From Acanthosepion pharaonis (taxonomy: Eukaryota; Mollusca; Cephalopoda; Sepiida; Sepiidae), in the NCBI GenBank assembly GCA_903632075.3, contig CAHIKZ030004135.1, forward strand, positions 2,031,001 to 2,095,000: DNA of 64,000 nucleotides, written 5' to 3'. The position numbers were made by a program, and so were the translations under genes. This document shows positions 44,471 through 55,479 of the stretch, piece after piece. The notes beneath the pieces were generated by a model. It was not told the origin of the DNA and did not search any database. It worked only from the letters and a program-made list of their open reading frames with translations. How positions within the stretch are numbered: position 1 is the first letter of the stretch; the number at the start of each line of letters is the position of its first letter.

Positions 44471-45148
44471 TCATCTACGATTTTTTACTTTATGGGGAAT
44501 GTCTTTTATTACTTCATCATACCTTCGGGTGTAGGCATCGCCAGATGCTAGGTAACCTTGTGGCATCCTCAGGTACATGAACCTTCCCCCATTCTGTGAT
44601 GAAGGTGGTGAGTGGCTGGGACTCTTTATCTGGGGGGATGGAATGATATCCATCAACAGCATCCAACACCGTTTTCTTTTGCTTAGGTGGCACTTGTAGT
44701 GCTAGCTGGAATGGTGACCCTGTATGGTGTGTTTCCCGTTTGCACTGTGAATTCAAGTGTTGGTAGTCTATGGTTCTTTGTGGTTTGCCATTTTTCTTGG
44801 CGGTAATTACCATAGTGCTACACCAATCAGTGGGCATGCCGACGGGTACTGGGGTTATGATACCCCTTTTCACATCTTCCCAAAGGGCCTGCCTTACGGG
44901 CTCTTTGGCACAGGAATTGAGTTATGTCTGGCTTTGGGGACTGCTCCTTCTTTGAGATGTATATGAGCAGTGGGGCCAGACATTGGTGGGAATTCACCAT
45001 TATTTTTGAACGCTGTTTCGGCGAATTAATTTAATAGCCAATTCTTGAGCCTATCAATGTTTTGTTCTGTTGGGGGAAAAGGGTTTTTTCTGGGGCGCGT
45101 TGGAAGTTGTCCCTCGACTTTGCATTGTTTAGGGCTCGCGTCTGATTT
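44471..45148 (-). pseudogene. Reverse transcriptase of LTR element 2, frameshifted
   Basis: Frame 44873-44517 carries MKRGIITPVPVGMPTDWCST, KKNGKPQRTIDYQHLN and TVLDAVDGYHSI, the early RT motifs with the first catalytic Asp region. Frame 44662-44471 carries FMYLRMPQGYLASGDAYTRR, the next motif. The catalytic VDD box follows at about 44460-44475 in another frame, after a run of six T at 44480-44485 that is the likely site of the frame change. The stretch 45148-44874 between protease and RT also lacks a single open frame. As read, no RT can be made; run-length errors in assembly are a real alternative to true mutation. Confidence 0.82.
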
Positions 45149-46711
45149 TTATGTCGAGGGCATGTGTTGCATTGCTGTTTGGGGTAATATTGTAGTAGTT
45201 GGGTTTGGGAAGTCTTTCGACAGTATCCCTACGCCAATGCAGGCTGCTTTGCTGAAGTATAGCCGCTGGATCTTTTTGCATATGTATAGGGCTTGTTTAG
45301 TTGTTCTTCCTTGGACGATGAATTCCACGGGGAGCCAACCCTGACATACGAGTGTAAAGCCTCCCACAGCTCGGACGACTTTTCCTGATGGGATGAGGTT
45401 GTTGGCAGTGAGCCCCATATTCAGAAGGTGCTTAAGTCCTCCGAGACATATGGTAGCCCCACTGTCAGGAAAGATCGTCATCCTAGTGCTGTGATTTCTG
45501 GGGATATTCTTAACTTGTCTGGGATCTGGTTTTGGCGAGAATGGAACAACATATGCATCAATCTCCCTTACCTGGCCTGTGTCTTTAGATGTATACGTGC
45601 CCGTCGTTTGATTGAATGTAATGTGGGCGATAAGTGTGTCCATGGTGGCTTCATTAGCCTCTGGACTTCTCCTTAATGCTTGAGCCAGTTTCTTAGCCCG
45701 GCATACCCTCGATAGGTGATTGGGCTTCCCACAATTACTACATGTTTGTCCCCATGCTGGGTATTTTAGCCGGCGGGATCCAGTTCCTGAGGTGCCGTGC
45801 TGGTGGCTGCCACAACCTAAGCAAGCCTGGTGGCTTGGTTTAACATTGCAGTTGCAATAGGTGCTGGTACGGATCCCCTCGTTGGCTTGTGGCGTACCCT
45901 TCTGTCTGCGGTATGTTGATAGCCGAGCAGCGGCTGTATCTGAAGCGCCAGCCATTGAGGTTTGGTCTCGCAATGCTGATTCAAATGCCTCAGCATGACG
46001 GATATTTTGCTCAAGGGATTTAAGTGCCCCAGCTTTGGCCAGTAGGTCAGCCTGGAGTGTGTCATTTGCTATTCCACGGATGATCTGGTCCTTGATGTAT
46101 ATATCAGACAGGTCATGCTCACACGAGGGACAGGTAAAGTTACAATCAACAGCTACGGCTCTGAGGCGGACAAGGTAACTTTGTATTGGCTCATCCGCAT
46201 CCTGAGACATGGAGGAAAAAGCAAGGCGATGGACAATAGGACTTGACCTCTGGGTGACCAACGTTTCTACCATGTCAAGTAGCTTATCTGGATCAGTGGT
46301 AAAGAAGTTAGGGTGTGTGTTGATTATGCCGTTTTGCACAGTCTCATCAGCACAATTGTATAGGTGAATATTAGCTTGGGAGCTTGGCATATTTGTCATC
46401 TTGGTAAAGACATCCCAGTCAATTCGGAACTTCCTGAATTGTTGTGGTGTCATCTCGAGATTGAGATGGGGAGGCTTGGCTGCTAGTGCCTGAATACGGG
46501 TTGTCTGGGTGGTGGCTTCCTTAGCCTGCTTGATGATACACAGGGCTTCTCCCATTAATGCAACGCCGAGCTCCCTAAGCATGGATCGATCCAGCATTTG
46601 AAGGCTCTCGATTGTCAGTTTCTCGTCTGCAAACCTTGTTGCATGAGTTTTGGCCGAGTCAGTGGATAGGCCTGCTTCAATGAAGAAGAGTTCCCAATCT
46701 TCGGGTGTCAT
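45149..46711 (-). CDS. Gag-protease of LTR element 2, SAM-like N-terminus
   Basis: A 520-codon open frame starting MTPEDWELFFIEAGLS just after the primer-binding site. Residues 3-66 fit a SAM (sterile alpha motif) fold pattern: W near the start, EAGL, a hydrophobic helix series and MLRELGVALMGEALCIIKQA at the end. Residues 85-250 look like a gag capsid region (FRKFRIDWDVF, IYIKDQIIRGIANDTLQ). A Cys/His-rich stretch at 286-305 is followed by a CCHC knuckle, CSNCGKPNHLSRVC, at 324-337. The aspartic protease follows, with FPDSGAT at 415-420. So gag and protease are fused in one frame, without the frame switch seen in element 1. SAM domains mediate self-association, so a role in particle assembly is possible (inference). 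Confidence 0.88.
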   Translation of the reverse strand: MTPEDWELFFIEAGLSTDSAKTHATRFADEKLTIESLQMLDRSMLRELGVALMGEALCIIKQAKEATTQTTRIQALAAKPPHLNLEMTPQQFRKFRIDWDVFTKMTNMPSSQANIHLYNCADETVQNGIINTHPNFFTTDPDKLLDMVETLVTQRSSPIVHRLAFSSMSQDADEPIQSYLVRLRAVAVDCNFTCPSCEHDLSDIYIKDQIIRGIANDTLQADLLAKAGALKSLEQNIRHAEAFESALRDQTSMAGASDTAAARLSTYRRQKGTPQANEGIRTSTYCNCNVKPSHQACLGCGSHQHGTSGTGSRRLKYPAWGQTCSNCGKPNHLSRVCRAKKLAQALRRSPEANEATMDTLIAHITFNQTTGTYTSKDTGQVREIDAYVVPFSPKPDPRQVKNIPRNHSTRMTIFPDSGATICLGGLKHLLNMGLTANNLIPSGKVVRAVGGFTLVCQGWLPVEFIVQGRTTKQALYICKKIQRLYFSKAACIGVGILSKDFPNPTTTILPQTAMQHMPST

Positions 46712-46713
46712 AT

Positions 46714-46731
46714 ATCCTGTTCACAGCGCCA
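46714..46731 (-). other. Primer-binding site of LTR element 2
   Basis: On the minus strand TGGCGCTGTGAACAGGAT follows the LTR end directly. The starting TGG pairs with the CCA end of a tRNA. Which tRNA it is cannot be settled by eye. The gag ATG follows two bases after it. Confidence 0.8.
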
Positions 46732-47044
46732 TGTAGAAAAATCACGTGGTAGAGATAAACACTCAGTTGTGGAGCAAGCTAAGTGAATAATAATCCCTTT
46801 AGAAAGAGAGCTATTTATGTTGCCATGGAGCATCTCATTGTGCTAAAGTGGGATAGTCCATTGCTTGGGCTGTGATTGGCTGCTGGTACCTGAGTGGAGG
46901 TATTTCTATATAAATACCAGCTTGATTCATCAGTTAGTTTGCAGGGTTTGTATTAAGTTACAACCTGCTTTATTTTTGTCTGCCAGCTGGATGCTAGCTG
47001 GGACCTTTACGCCGGTAAGTGCTGTTTATTATTGTTATTCTACA
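46732..47044 (-). repeat. LTR element 2, 5' LTR
   Basis: 313 bp, same ends as the other LTR. A TATTTATATAG stretch on the minus strand is a possible TATA-like signal for the element transcript. Confidence 0.96.
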
Positions 47045-47758
47045 GACAGAATTGAAAATTTGTGAAAGATTTTTTACATCAGGACTTGATTTCTTTTTGA
47101 GTTTATATTAAGCCATATTTAAATAATTAATGCTGGTTAACAATATTTAATATATTTATTTATTCTAAATCAGTAACACAAATATTTATTTTATTTTTCA
47201 GAAATTGGTCCATAAGCCTTAACCAAATTTATCAATTTTTTTAAAATTTGGTGATTTGTAAGAAAACACTTACTGAATACCTCAGCAAAGGAAGCAAAAC
47301 TATCAATGACTTTCAATAAACTTTCATAAATTGTCCTATCCTTTATAAAAAAAAAACGTATATGTAAAAATCAGTTTATACATATTCCAAATGACTGACC
47401 AGTTGAAAATAATTGAATTAATAACTAGACCCAACAAAATGCAACCATTTTTATGCTTCTGAATCAAAGAAAAAAAATGATCATTTCACCTTTTTCTTGG
47501 GTTCTGTTTAATGCTTGATTGCAACTTTAAATTATTACTTTAAATTCTGATTCAATTACTTTGACAAGAGCTGGTAACAAAGACCATTTTTATTTAATGA
47601 TATCAGAATTTAATAAATTAAAATAAACAACTAAAAAATTGAAAATTATTACAAAAGTTTAAAAAGATGAACTGCAAGACTTAAAGATTATTTTGCTTAA
47701 ATTGCAAACAACTAATACAATTATTATCCATCCTTTTATGAGCATGCAGGTCTGCTGT

Positions 47759-47792
<34 letters not shown>

Positions 47793-47925
47793 CCTTAGTA
47801 GAGTGAGTTGAAAATTTGGGCTCTAGTTATAAATCACAATTAGAATAGTAATTTTTCAAAGCACACTGTTCATCCTCATCTGGAAGAGTGGCACAACATA
47901 ATCTGCTACTTTTCAACACCTGCCC

Positions 47926-47978
<53 letters not shown>

Positions 47979-48715
47979 TTTATATATGTGTATATGAAAT
48001 GACTGACAAGGTACATCTGTTAAGTTTTTTATTGTTTAATCTTGTGGGCAAAAACTTTTGAACTTGGGGTGTGGAAAAATTATCAAAATGATTATTCATT
48101 CAAGTGTTTTTGGATAAACTGTTAGCCATTTTCAAGGATTTGATTGTGCTGTTGCAAACTGAGTGGTAGACTTATTTTTATTCCCAAATACTGCCAGTAC
48201 ATTATAGCCATGCTTGTACCTGATGTTGTAAATATGTTGTGTATAAAAACTTAACAGAAGTATCTCATCAGTATTTTTAATAGAAGATGTCTTAAAGAGG
48301 GATTGCTGCCTGAACACACACACACACACACATATAAAGAGAGAGAGAGAAAGAGATGCATTGATCAATACTGATATATTAATATTCACTCATACATTAT
48401 TACTACTTTATTCTGAATGTATGTAATCAATACATTGAGTGTTTACCTGATGATTACTTTTGTAAGGTTCAGAAAAATACCTCATTCCCCATGTGCATTA
48501 GTCTGTAACATAGACTAATACACTAATGAACATAATAGAACTGAAAATTTTCTTGATTGTATTTTTAATTTGCAATGATAGATTAAGCATGTAGACAAAT
48601 GTTAAATGAATTTGTAACCTGAAAGTTTTAAATCTATAGCTGAATCCTGATTTCTAAATTTTACATTTAAAAGCAAAGAAAGCAAATAATGTTAAATGAG
48701 ACTGAATATTTTGTA
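47045..48715. other. AT-rich spacer with microsatellites
   Basis: GACAG at 47045-47049 is the right target duplication of LTR element 2. A (TAG)n tract lies at 47760-47792 and an (AT)n tract at 47928-47974, with short (AC)n(AG)n at about 48316-48350. No gene recognised. Confidence 0.65.
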
Positions 48716-49610
48716 TTTTTTTAATCATTTCACCTCAAGCAAGACAATAAAGCCACTAAGATAGAAGGATTTACTGGGTATTAGAGAGTATAAGAAAAAC
48801 AAATACTATTGAGGAGAGAGAACAATAAAAGAACAAGAATTGAGAAGACAAATGATAATTATTGATATTGCATTTAAATTTTTGAAGAACAAAGTTGAAT
48901 AGCAAGCAAGAAGCTGGACGAGAGTTCCACAAGTAAGAAGTTCAATAGAATAAACTCTTAACATATAACATATGGTTACATCTAAACATTTCAACTGTAA
49001 AATGATGAGACCTAGCTGCCAATCTAGTACGGCACTTAAATTCATAAAGCCTAGCTATCATAAAGGAAAGTTCATCAGAACAATTACCATGAAAGTATTT
49101 ATAGAAAAGGTAGAGGGAAACTACATTATGGTGGTGAGAAAGTGACTGGTGCTGAGATGCCAGGTCAGGGCCAATAACATTGCAGATTCTTTGTTGGATA
49201 TTTTCAAGAATCCCTAAATATATAACATGAGTACCAGATCAGATGTAGCAACACAGGGAAACAACTTTCCTAGCAGCAGACCTAAAAATTGATTCAATAT
49301 AATCTTTCCACTTCATGTCAGTGGAAAGTTTTAGCCCAAGAAGGTGCAATGAGTCAATCTCCTGGAGGTTAGCATCAGCCATGCTGGTGGAAGGTAAAAA
49401 GAGTTCTCTCAAATGATTAAAAGAGGGCAGTTTTGTTTTGGAGTCATTAAAATTAACAAGCCATTCCTTGCCTCACTTAAAAACAGAATTTAGATCATTT
49501 TTGAGATCAGTTGCCTCATATCATATCGATCATATCGAACTGATCAGACTTACTTATCATCAGCATAGATACCGAGTTGAGAACTGATAAAACTTTAATT
49601 ATGATTGTTT
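48716..49610 (-). mobile_element. CR1/Jockey-like LINE, 3' half, decayed
   Basis: Aligns by eye with 39470-40400 (shared ATTGCATTTAAATTTTTGAAG, GCAGATTCTTTGTTGGAT-type and CCAAGAAGGTGCA runs). It runs from just after the RT active site to the common 3' end. Full of stops. Confidence 0.8.
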
Positions 49611-50639
49611 TTTTGGTATCATAAATACCAGATAATTAGTCATAAATATTTTCAAAGTGTTAAAAAATATTTGAACATACTTTATACATTATTATATGTG
49701 TTTGTATTTGGGAGAGTACTCACATCTTCTGTTGTTATACCGACAACATTTCAGATATACCCTCTAAATATATTATTTTGAAAATAAAAGAAAATAAAAA
49801 TGATAATTCCTCATATAAAAAATTTCAACACAAATGTTTTATACATTATATTTTGTATGAATACTACTTATTTATTACACTATATCTCTCGGATAATGTG
49901 TTTTGCAAATGTATAAAAGTGGATGAATAAATCCAGAGGAAATAGAAAAAATATTCGAAATAAGTTTAAGAAGAACAAATATGATGGCCAGTATGATTAA
50001 ATATGCAAAGAAATAGAAAAAATATTTATACTTGGTCAAAAACAAAAAAACAAGAAGAAAAATAAAAACATGAAGAATATTGTTTCTGAAGTCATAATTT
50101 CATTTTGTTACTCAGAACAAAAGTAAGTTATTTTCAATTAAAACTGATGCTAATGTTTTCATTGCAGTAAACATTAAATTTAAAAAATTAACACCATCTG
50201 TTTGAAATCATACAGATGATTTTTAAGGAGAAAAATGTCCAATGTTTTGAAAGAAAATGCAATTTAGGAAATACATTTTTCTGTTTACTTTTTGATAAAA
50301 TATGAATAACCAAGAATATAATTGAATTTATAAAAACCTTTTTTATTTGATTTTCAAACTTCATTCAAAGTTATTACAGAAATTAAGATTTTACTTATAT
50401 TTTATCTCCTCAGTGTATTCCATCAAATTACTTTCCTGTGTTGATTGTATATTATAAAATATTAATTATCAGGATTTGGTTGCAGTTAAAAGAAATATTT
50501 TCATTTTTAATTATGTAATTAAATCAATTAATTATTAATTAATTAAAATGGAATTAAATGTTGATGCAATTATATATTATGTTATTAAATGCACTGACTT
50601 TCTTATTTTTGCTTCCTAAGGTCAGTATACATGACAAAC
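49611..50639. other. AT-rich spacer, no gene seen
   Basis: No recognised feature. Confidence 0.6.
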
Positions 50640-50945
50640 TTATTTTTTTAATCATTTCACACCAATAGAAAACAATAATGCCACTAAGACACAGGGGGTT
50701 ATTGGGAATGAAAGAGAATGAGAAGACATTAGTGAGGAGAAAGAATAATAAAAGAACAAGATTGAGAAAGACAGAAGATAGCAATTGGTGTTGCATTTAA
50801 ATTTTTGAAGATTGTAGGTAACAAGGAAGCAAGAAATTGGAAGGGAGTTCCACAGGCAAGAAGTGCAAGAAAAGAAATCATTACAATAGAACATATGGTT
50901 GTATCTAGTTAGTTCAACAGTAAAATGGTGACACCTAGAGTAATA
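50640..50945 (-). mobile_element. CR1/Jockey-like LINE, 3' end
   Basis: About 300 bp. The minus frame 50894-50652 reads FFSCTSCLWNSLPISCFLVT then YNLQKFKCNTNCYLL, the conserved end of such ORFs. The 3' border is the same as in the sister copies. Confidence 0.82.
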
Positions 50946-51419
50946 AATGTATTTGTAAAAATACAGTTTTTACTCTAATTTTATTGCTAAGAATATCAAA
51001 GAATCCACATTTCTTTTTTAATGCAATTGGTAAATAGACTGCCATAAATAGATGTCCAGTCCAAATATTTTTGTGTCAGTGGACAATCATTTCTGAATAG
51101 AGATCGATTATCTAGAATCAGTATTAATAAACCAGGTGTCAATTTTGATCCAATTTTAACAGCATTTCAATCAAAATTAAGTTTCATTGTAAAATAATTG
51201 TATGGTTGTTCAAATGTGTTAGAATGTTTCAACAATTATTGGTTTTGAGTTTTGTAGACACAAACCAAAACAGTTGCTTTACTTAATGAATCACTATTTG
51301 AACCAGAAAATAAATATGTATTGTATATGTGATAAAAACATTATTGATTGCACTTATATGTTATATTCTTTATAACATTAGAGACAGGGTAATTTAATTA
51401 AAGAATCATTTTATTCAAA
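50946..51419. other. AT-rich spacer, no gene seen
   Basis: No recognised feature. Confidence 0.6.
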
Positions 51420-51695
51420 TGCTATCCACAGCTATGTGTGCTGGAAGTATAATGATTATCAATGTAGAGTTCAAATTCTAACCTAGTCTGTTGTATTCAC
51501 TTCACATTAATAGCCTTGGCAAAGACATGAATCCATCTCTTCTTTTGCTTCTCCAGCTATGTGATAAATATTAGGATAAAGTAGTATCTCAAGCCTTGGG
51601 TGGCAACCAGTATAAGGATAAGGACTGAATTCAAATTGTGGAGAAAGCAACAGGAAACTACTCCAACATCTTTCCCAAGAAGTCATGGCAATTCA
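51420..51695 (+). repeat. SINE-like repeat, family C copy
   Basis: Head with an A-box-like GGAAGTATAATGATTATC and B-box-like AGAGTTCAAATTCT. The body has GACATGAATCCATCTCTTCT, and the tail has GACTGAATTCAAATTGTGGA, CAACAGGAAACTACT and CCCAAGAAGTCATGGCAATT, as in the other copies. Confidence 0.68.
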
Positions 51696-52655
51696 TAGAT
51701 CATAAAGAAAAAGAATATGCAGAAAAGGAATCATGATTACTAATGCCCTGAGGAAATAATTGAAGATGACTAAAATCAGCAAGACTAGTGGGAAGAGTAC
51801 TAAATTATTGAGGAGGATTGTTCTCACTTCATGGTAATAACAATAGCAGTAGTAGTAATTATTATCTGTTTAAACTGAATATCACCAGACTGTCACATGA
51901 ACTGTCTGGTCTATGTGTAAGTTTTTAAGGGAAACTCTAATTTGTTAGACTTTCACCAATCTTAGTCAAATATTCATGGTTAATATTGGAAACTGGACAC
52001 TAGTGACTGAACAATTAAGTATGAGATGAGATTAACCCATTCTTGAGTATATTAACTGTGAATAAATAAAATATTGGCTACTTTAAAAGTATGTTTCAGG
52101 TAATTGAATCTAATTCACAAATTAAAATTTAATGATAGGTAGATGAAGAACTTTTTGAATATAAATATAACCATGAATTTTTCATAGAAACATTTATAGA
52201 AATAAATTTAGATCATGACTTCTAGAATTTTAATTGTATAATGAGTATAGGGCAGAATTTTCCTCTCATTAAATCAGAGGCAAATGTAACAAACTGTTTT
52301 TTACTAGCATTTGGGCTATGATCAAAGTGTAGTATAATGTTCTCCTTTCTAACCCCTGAGAGAAGCCTAACCCTGGTGATTCCAATTCTGTAACCCTATC
52401 CTCTTCATTGCACTAGAGAGAGAGAGACACAAAAAAAATATTTCCATGGCTGGAGAGAGAAGTTAAATCTTGATGTAAAAAAGATATGACACCACAATAT
52501 TAAAAATAAAATAGTTGCTTCAAAATCATTAAATGAAATGAAATTGTCATGCTTTTACCATTATTAAGGGGAGTATTTCTGTTAAGGAGTGTAGTACATC
52601 ATTAATTTCCCAGTACCTATGATTCTAAAACATTAGAAAAATAGAGGTCAAGGAA
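51696..52655. other. AT-rich spacer, no gene seen
   Basis: No recognised feature. Confidence 0.55.
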
Positions 52656-52874
52656 GATTATGTTGCATCAATCATTTAAATGGTAAGGATTAAAAGCTTT
52701 AAAAAATTGACATTCAAAATTTTGATCTTGAACACCAATACCAAGGTCTATTATGTTGCATCAATCATTTAAAATGGTATAAAAAGATTAAAATGATCAT
52801 CATCATCATTCGATTTCTTACTATTTAAAAATTGACATTCAAAATTTTGATCTTGAACACCAATACCAAAGTCT
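52656..52874. repeat. Tandem duplication with inserted (ATC)n
   Basis: Two adjacent copies of about 93 bp sharing ATTATGTTGCATCAATCATT and GACATTCAAAATTTTGATCT. The second copy is about 30 bp longer because of an insert holding CATCATCATCATC. Confidence 0.9.
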
Positions 52875-52939
52875 AATAGGAAATGCATTTATAAAATTCA
52901 TTGCATTTTCAAAAATTCATATAAAAAAGTATATCAGTG

Positions 52940-52996
52940 TTTATTATTATTTATTATTATTATTATTATTATTATCATTTTTATTATTATTATTAT
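52940..52996. repeat. (TTA)n microsatellite
   Basis: Imperfect TTA repeat. Confidence 0.95.
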
Positions 52997-53009
52997 TTGC
53001 CTGAAAATT

Positions 53010-53800
53010 CCTATGAAAAGACTCTGGAGAGCAGCAAGAATACCAGCAGAAAATGATGCTAGAATACAAATTGGGTTTATTTGACGTTCTGGACTCAATC
53101 TTGCCAGCGTTGATCTGTTACAGTCTTTTTGATATGCAATAGTTGGTTCTTGGCTGTTTTGATTTACTACAGAATCTACTAAATGTAAATGTTGTTTGTA
53201 TTTACTGCCTTCTTTTTATTATTGAAATTTCTGTTTTCATGTTGTTTCACTAATTTTAATCCAGTCATTTGTTGTTTCCATGTAAGTTAGTAAGCCAATA
53301 GTTGTTGTCTTGTTGACAATTCTAGCTGAATAAGACCTCTTCCACCTTCTTTACGGGGGTATGTATAGACGGTCTACATCAGCCTTTGGATGATGCATCT
53401 TATACTTAGAAAGAAGCTTTCTTGTTTTAGAATCCATTTGTCTGATGTCATTTAGAGTCCAGTTCAAGATGTTGAAACTATATTGGACCACTGGGATGGC
53501 AAGGTTATTTGCCATAATTCTGTTCTGAGAATTCAATTCAGTTTTTTAATCACATAACCTTTCTATAGTTCAGAACATTTCTAATTGAGCTTCTCCTTGT
53601 TCTAAATCTTTTTATTGTTCTAATAGAGGAAGTTTGTTCAAGTATCTGTAGCTTTAGCACATTTAGAATTTCATTCCAATGTGAAGTTTACCCTAGTTGC
53701 CTAAGTCATCCATGTAAAATAGATGGTTTATTTTCTTTTGAGCTATATTCTTCAAATTTAAAAAGAACAAAGAGCTTTTATTAATCAAAATGATGCTAGA
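53010..53800 (-). mobile_element. R2-like LINE, RT thumb region
   Basis: The minus frame 53536-53351 reads NNLAIPVVQYSFNILNW, then DSKTRKLLSKYKMHHPKADV, a well conserved stretch just after the RT palm in R2-like ORFs. Broken frames on either side continue the family pattern: upstream to about 53780 and downstream to about 53015. No 3' end is present. Confidence 0.75.
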
Positions 53801-54609
53801 ATACAAATATATGAGACTCAATCTGATATAAGGTCTGATATGAGTATGTCAGGCATACACATCACCCAAACTACAACATGTAACAGGTTTTGATAAATGC
53901 AACATAAAGAGTTCAGAACATTTCTAAAGGGTGTTCTCAAGTATCTAGATGTGAACATGCCAAATTTAAAAAACCAGTTATGGTCAGGCAACAAAGATGT
54001 TTCAACCCCTAGGAACATGCCTAACCAGTTATGGTCAGGCAACTGACAAGCAAATCTGTGGTACTTAAAGGGATATTTCCTGTAGCCCATCTTAATTCAC
54101 CAAGACAAAATATGTACATATTTACAACTTCAATCAATTAATATCAGAAGCCATGAGAGACAGTCTGATGTTTCATTTTTGTCCTAATATTTCAATCTTA
54201 ATTTAGATTAATATGGACTGGTGTTTATACATTACACCACACTCTGTATGCATCTTTCTTGAAGGCTAGTGTTAAAGTGAACTGTAAGCAAGATAGGCTA
54301 AAGAACAACACAAAATTGAAAGCTTACTCATATATGTTGTATAAATGAATCTAATGGTGGTAAGAATTATAAAGAGTCACAGTTCATAATTTTGTTTGAA
54401 CCAAAATGGTATTTTGCCTATCAATTACTAGGATATTAATGGTATTTTTCTAAAACTTCATGTTGTACTTAATAAAAAGCTACACATTTAATTAAAATTG
54501 TAATCTTTCATTGATTGTAGCTATTTTTTAAGCAAAGAAACATTTTCTCAGAATATATTCAACATCTGCCAATGTCTACAGTAGCATTATTTCTTTTCCT
54601 TATTTCTTT
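53801..54609. other. Unassigned, with a short direct repeat
   Basis: AACCAGTTATGGTCAGGCAA occurs twice, at about 53980 and 54025. A 90-codon minus frame (54090-53818) covers both but has no motif. The rest is AT-rich. Confidence 0.5.
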
Positions 54610-55345
54610 TTTTCTTTTCTTTTTAATCAGTTTACTCCAATCAGTTTGAAGTATTGTCATCTACTGCTGATAAATACTGATAAATACTTTGCTTGGAAAT
54701 TCTTGGCTCATCAGGAGTATCAGGAGTATAAAATGGAATCTCTACTGGCTGATATGCATATAACTCTGCTCATAGTTTCTGCTATCATCTACAAACTAGA
54801 TTCCAATAAGACATGTGGATTTGATCATATCCCTACAATTATCCTAAGGATATGTGCTTCTAAACTGGCTCCTAATCTCTTTAAACTTTATAACAAATGC
54901 CTTGCTACTTCTTGCTTTCCAGCTTGTTGGAAATCCTTTTCTATAGTTCCTATCATTAAGAACTATGGGGTATCTTCTGATCCCTCTGATTATTTTCCAA
55001 TACGATGTCCAAAAAGAATCTTTTATCTCTTTTCAGAACAGTACTATAGGTTCTAATAAAGTGTGAATTAGTTACGTACCTCACTTTGCATGGCCTTTTT
55101 TCAGATAAACCATATGAATTTTACTTCTCTAGGTCAACCTCTGATGTGTTAACAGTTATTACTAAACATCAAGCTTTAGATAAAAACAGAAAGGCTTGGA
55201 CTGTGGCTTTAGATATTTCAAACACATTTGACAGGGTTTGACATACTGGTCTTCTTCACAAGTTGAAAGTCTATGGTGTCTCTGGCAGAATATTTGACTT
55301 GATCAATCATTCTTAATAGATCATATAATAATGAAATTATTAGCT
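54610..55345 (+). mobile_element. CR1/Jockey-like LINE, first half of RT
   Basis: The frame 54646-55056 includes LDSNKTCGFDHIPTIILRIC and APNLFKLYNKCLATSCFPAC, the early RT motifs of this LINE group. Further on, with frame changes, a segment reads like ALDISNTFDRV at 55205-55235 (first catalytic Asp), the plus-strand counterpart of the fragment at 40422-40712. A stop interrupts it, and the copy ends before YADD. Confidence 0.82.
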
Positions 55346-55418
55346 TCATCTTCTACATCTGAATTCTTTTCCAGATCTAGTTATTCATCCAATTATTAGA
55401 TTTACTCCTTGAGTGCAT

Positions 55419-55422
<4 letters not shown>

Positions 55423-55464
<42 letters not shown>

Positions 55465-55469
55465 ACACA
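55423..55469. repeat. (AC)n microsatellite
   Basis: AC dinucleotide tract that borders the LINE fragments. Confidence 0.97.
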
Positions 55470-55479
55470 GAGTAATAAT

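Larger units (their letters stand above)
41852..47044 (-). mobile_element. Ty3/gypsy-type LTR retrotransposon 2
   Basis: A complete-length minus-strand element of 5193 bp: 5' LTR (46732-47044), primer-binding site, gag-protease, RT, RNase H, integrase, polypurine tract, 3' LTR (41852-42164). It is flanked by GATAG and GACAG, a 5-bp target duplication with one change, the usual length for the group. The LTRs differ at only four visible positions, so insertion was recent. The gag-protease frame is open for 520 codons, but pol carries several frame changes. Confidence 0.95.
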
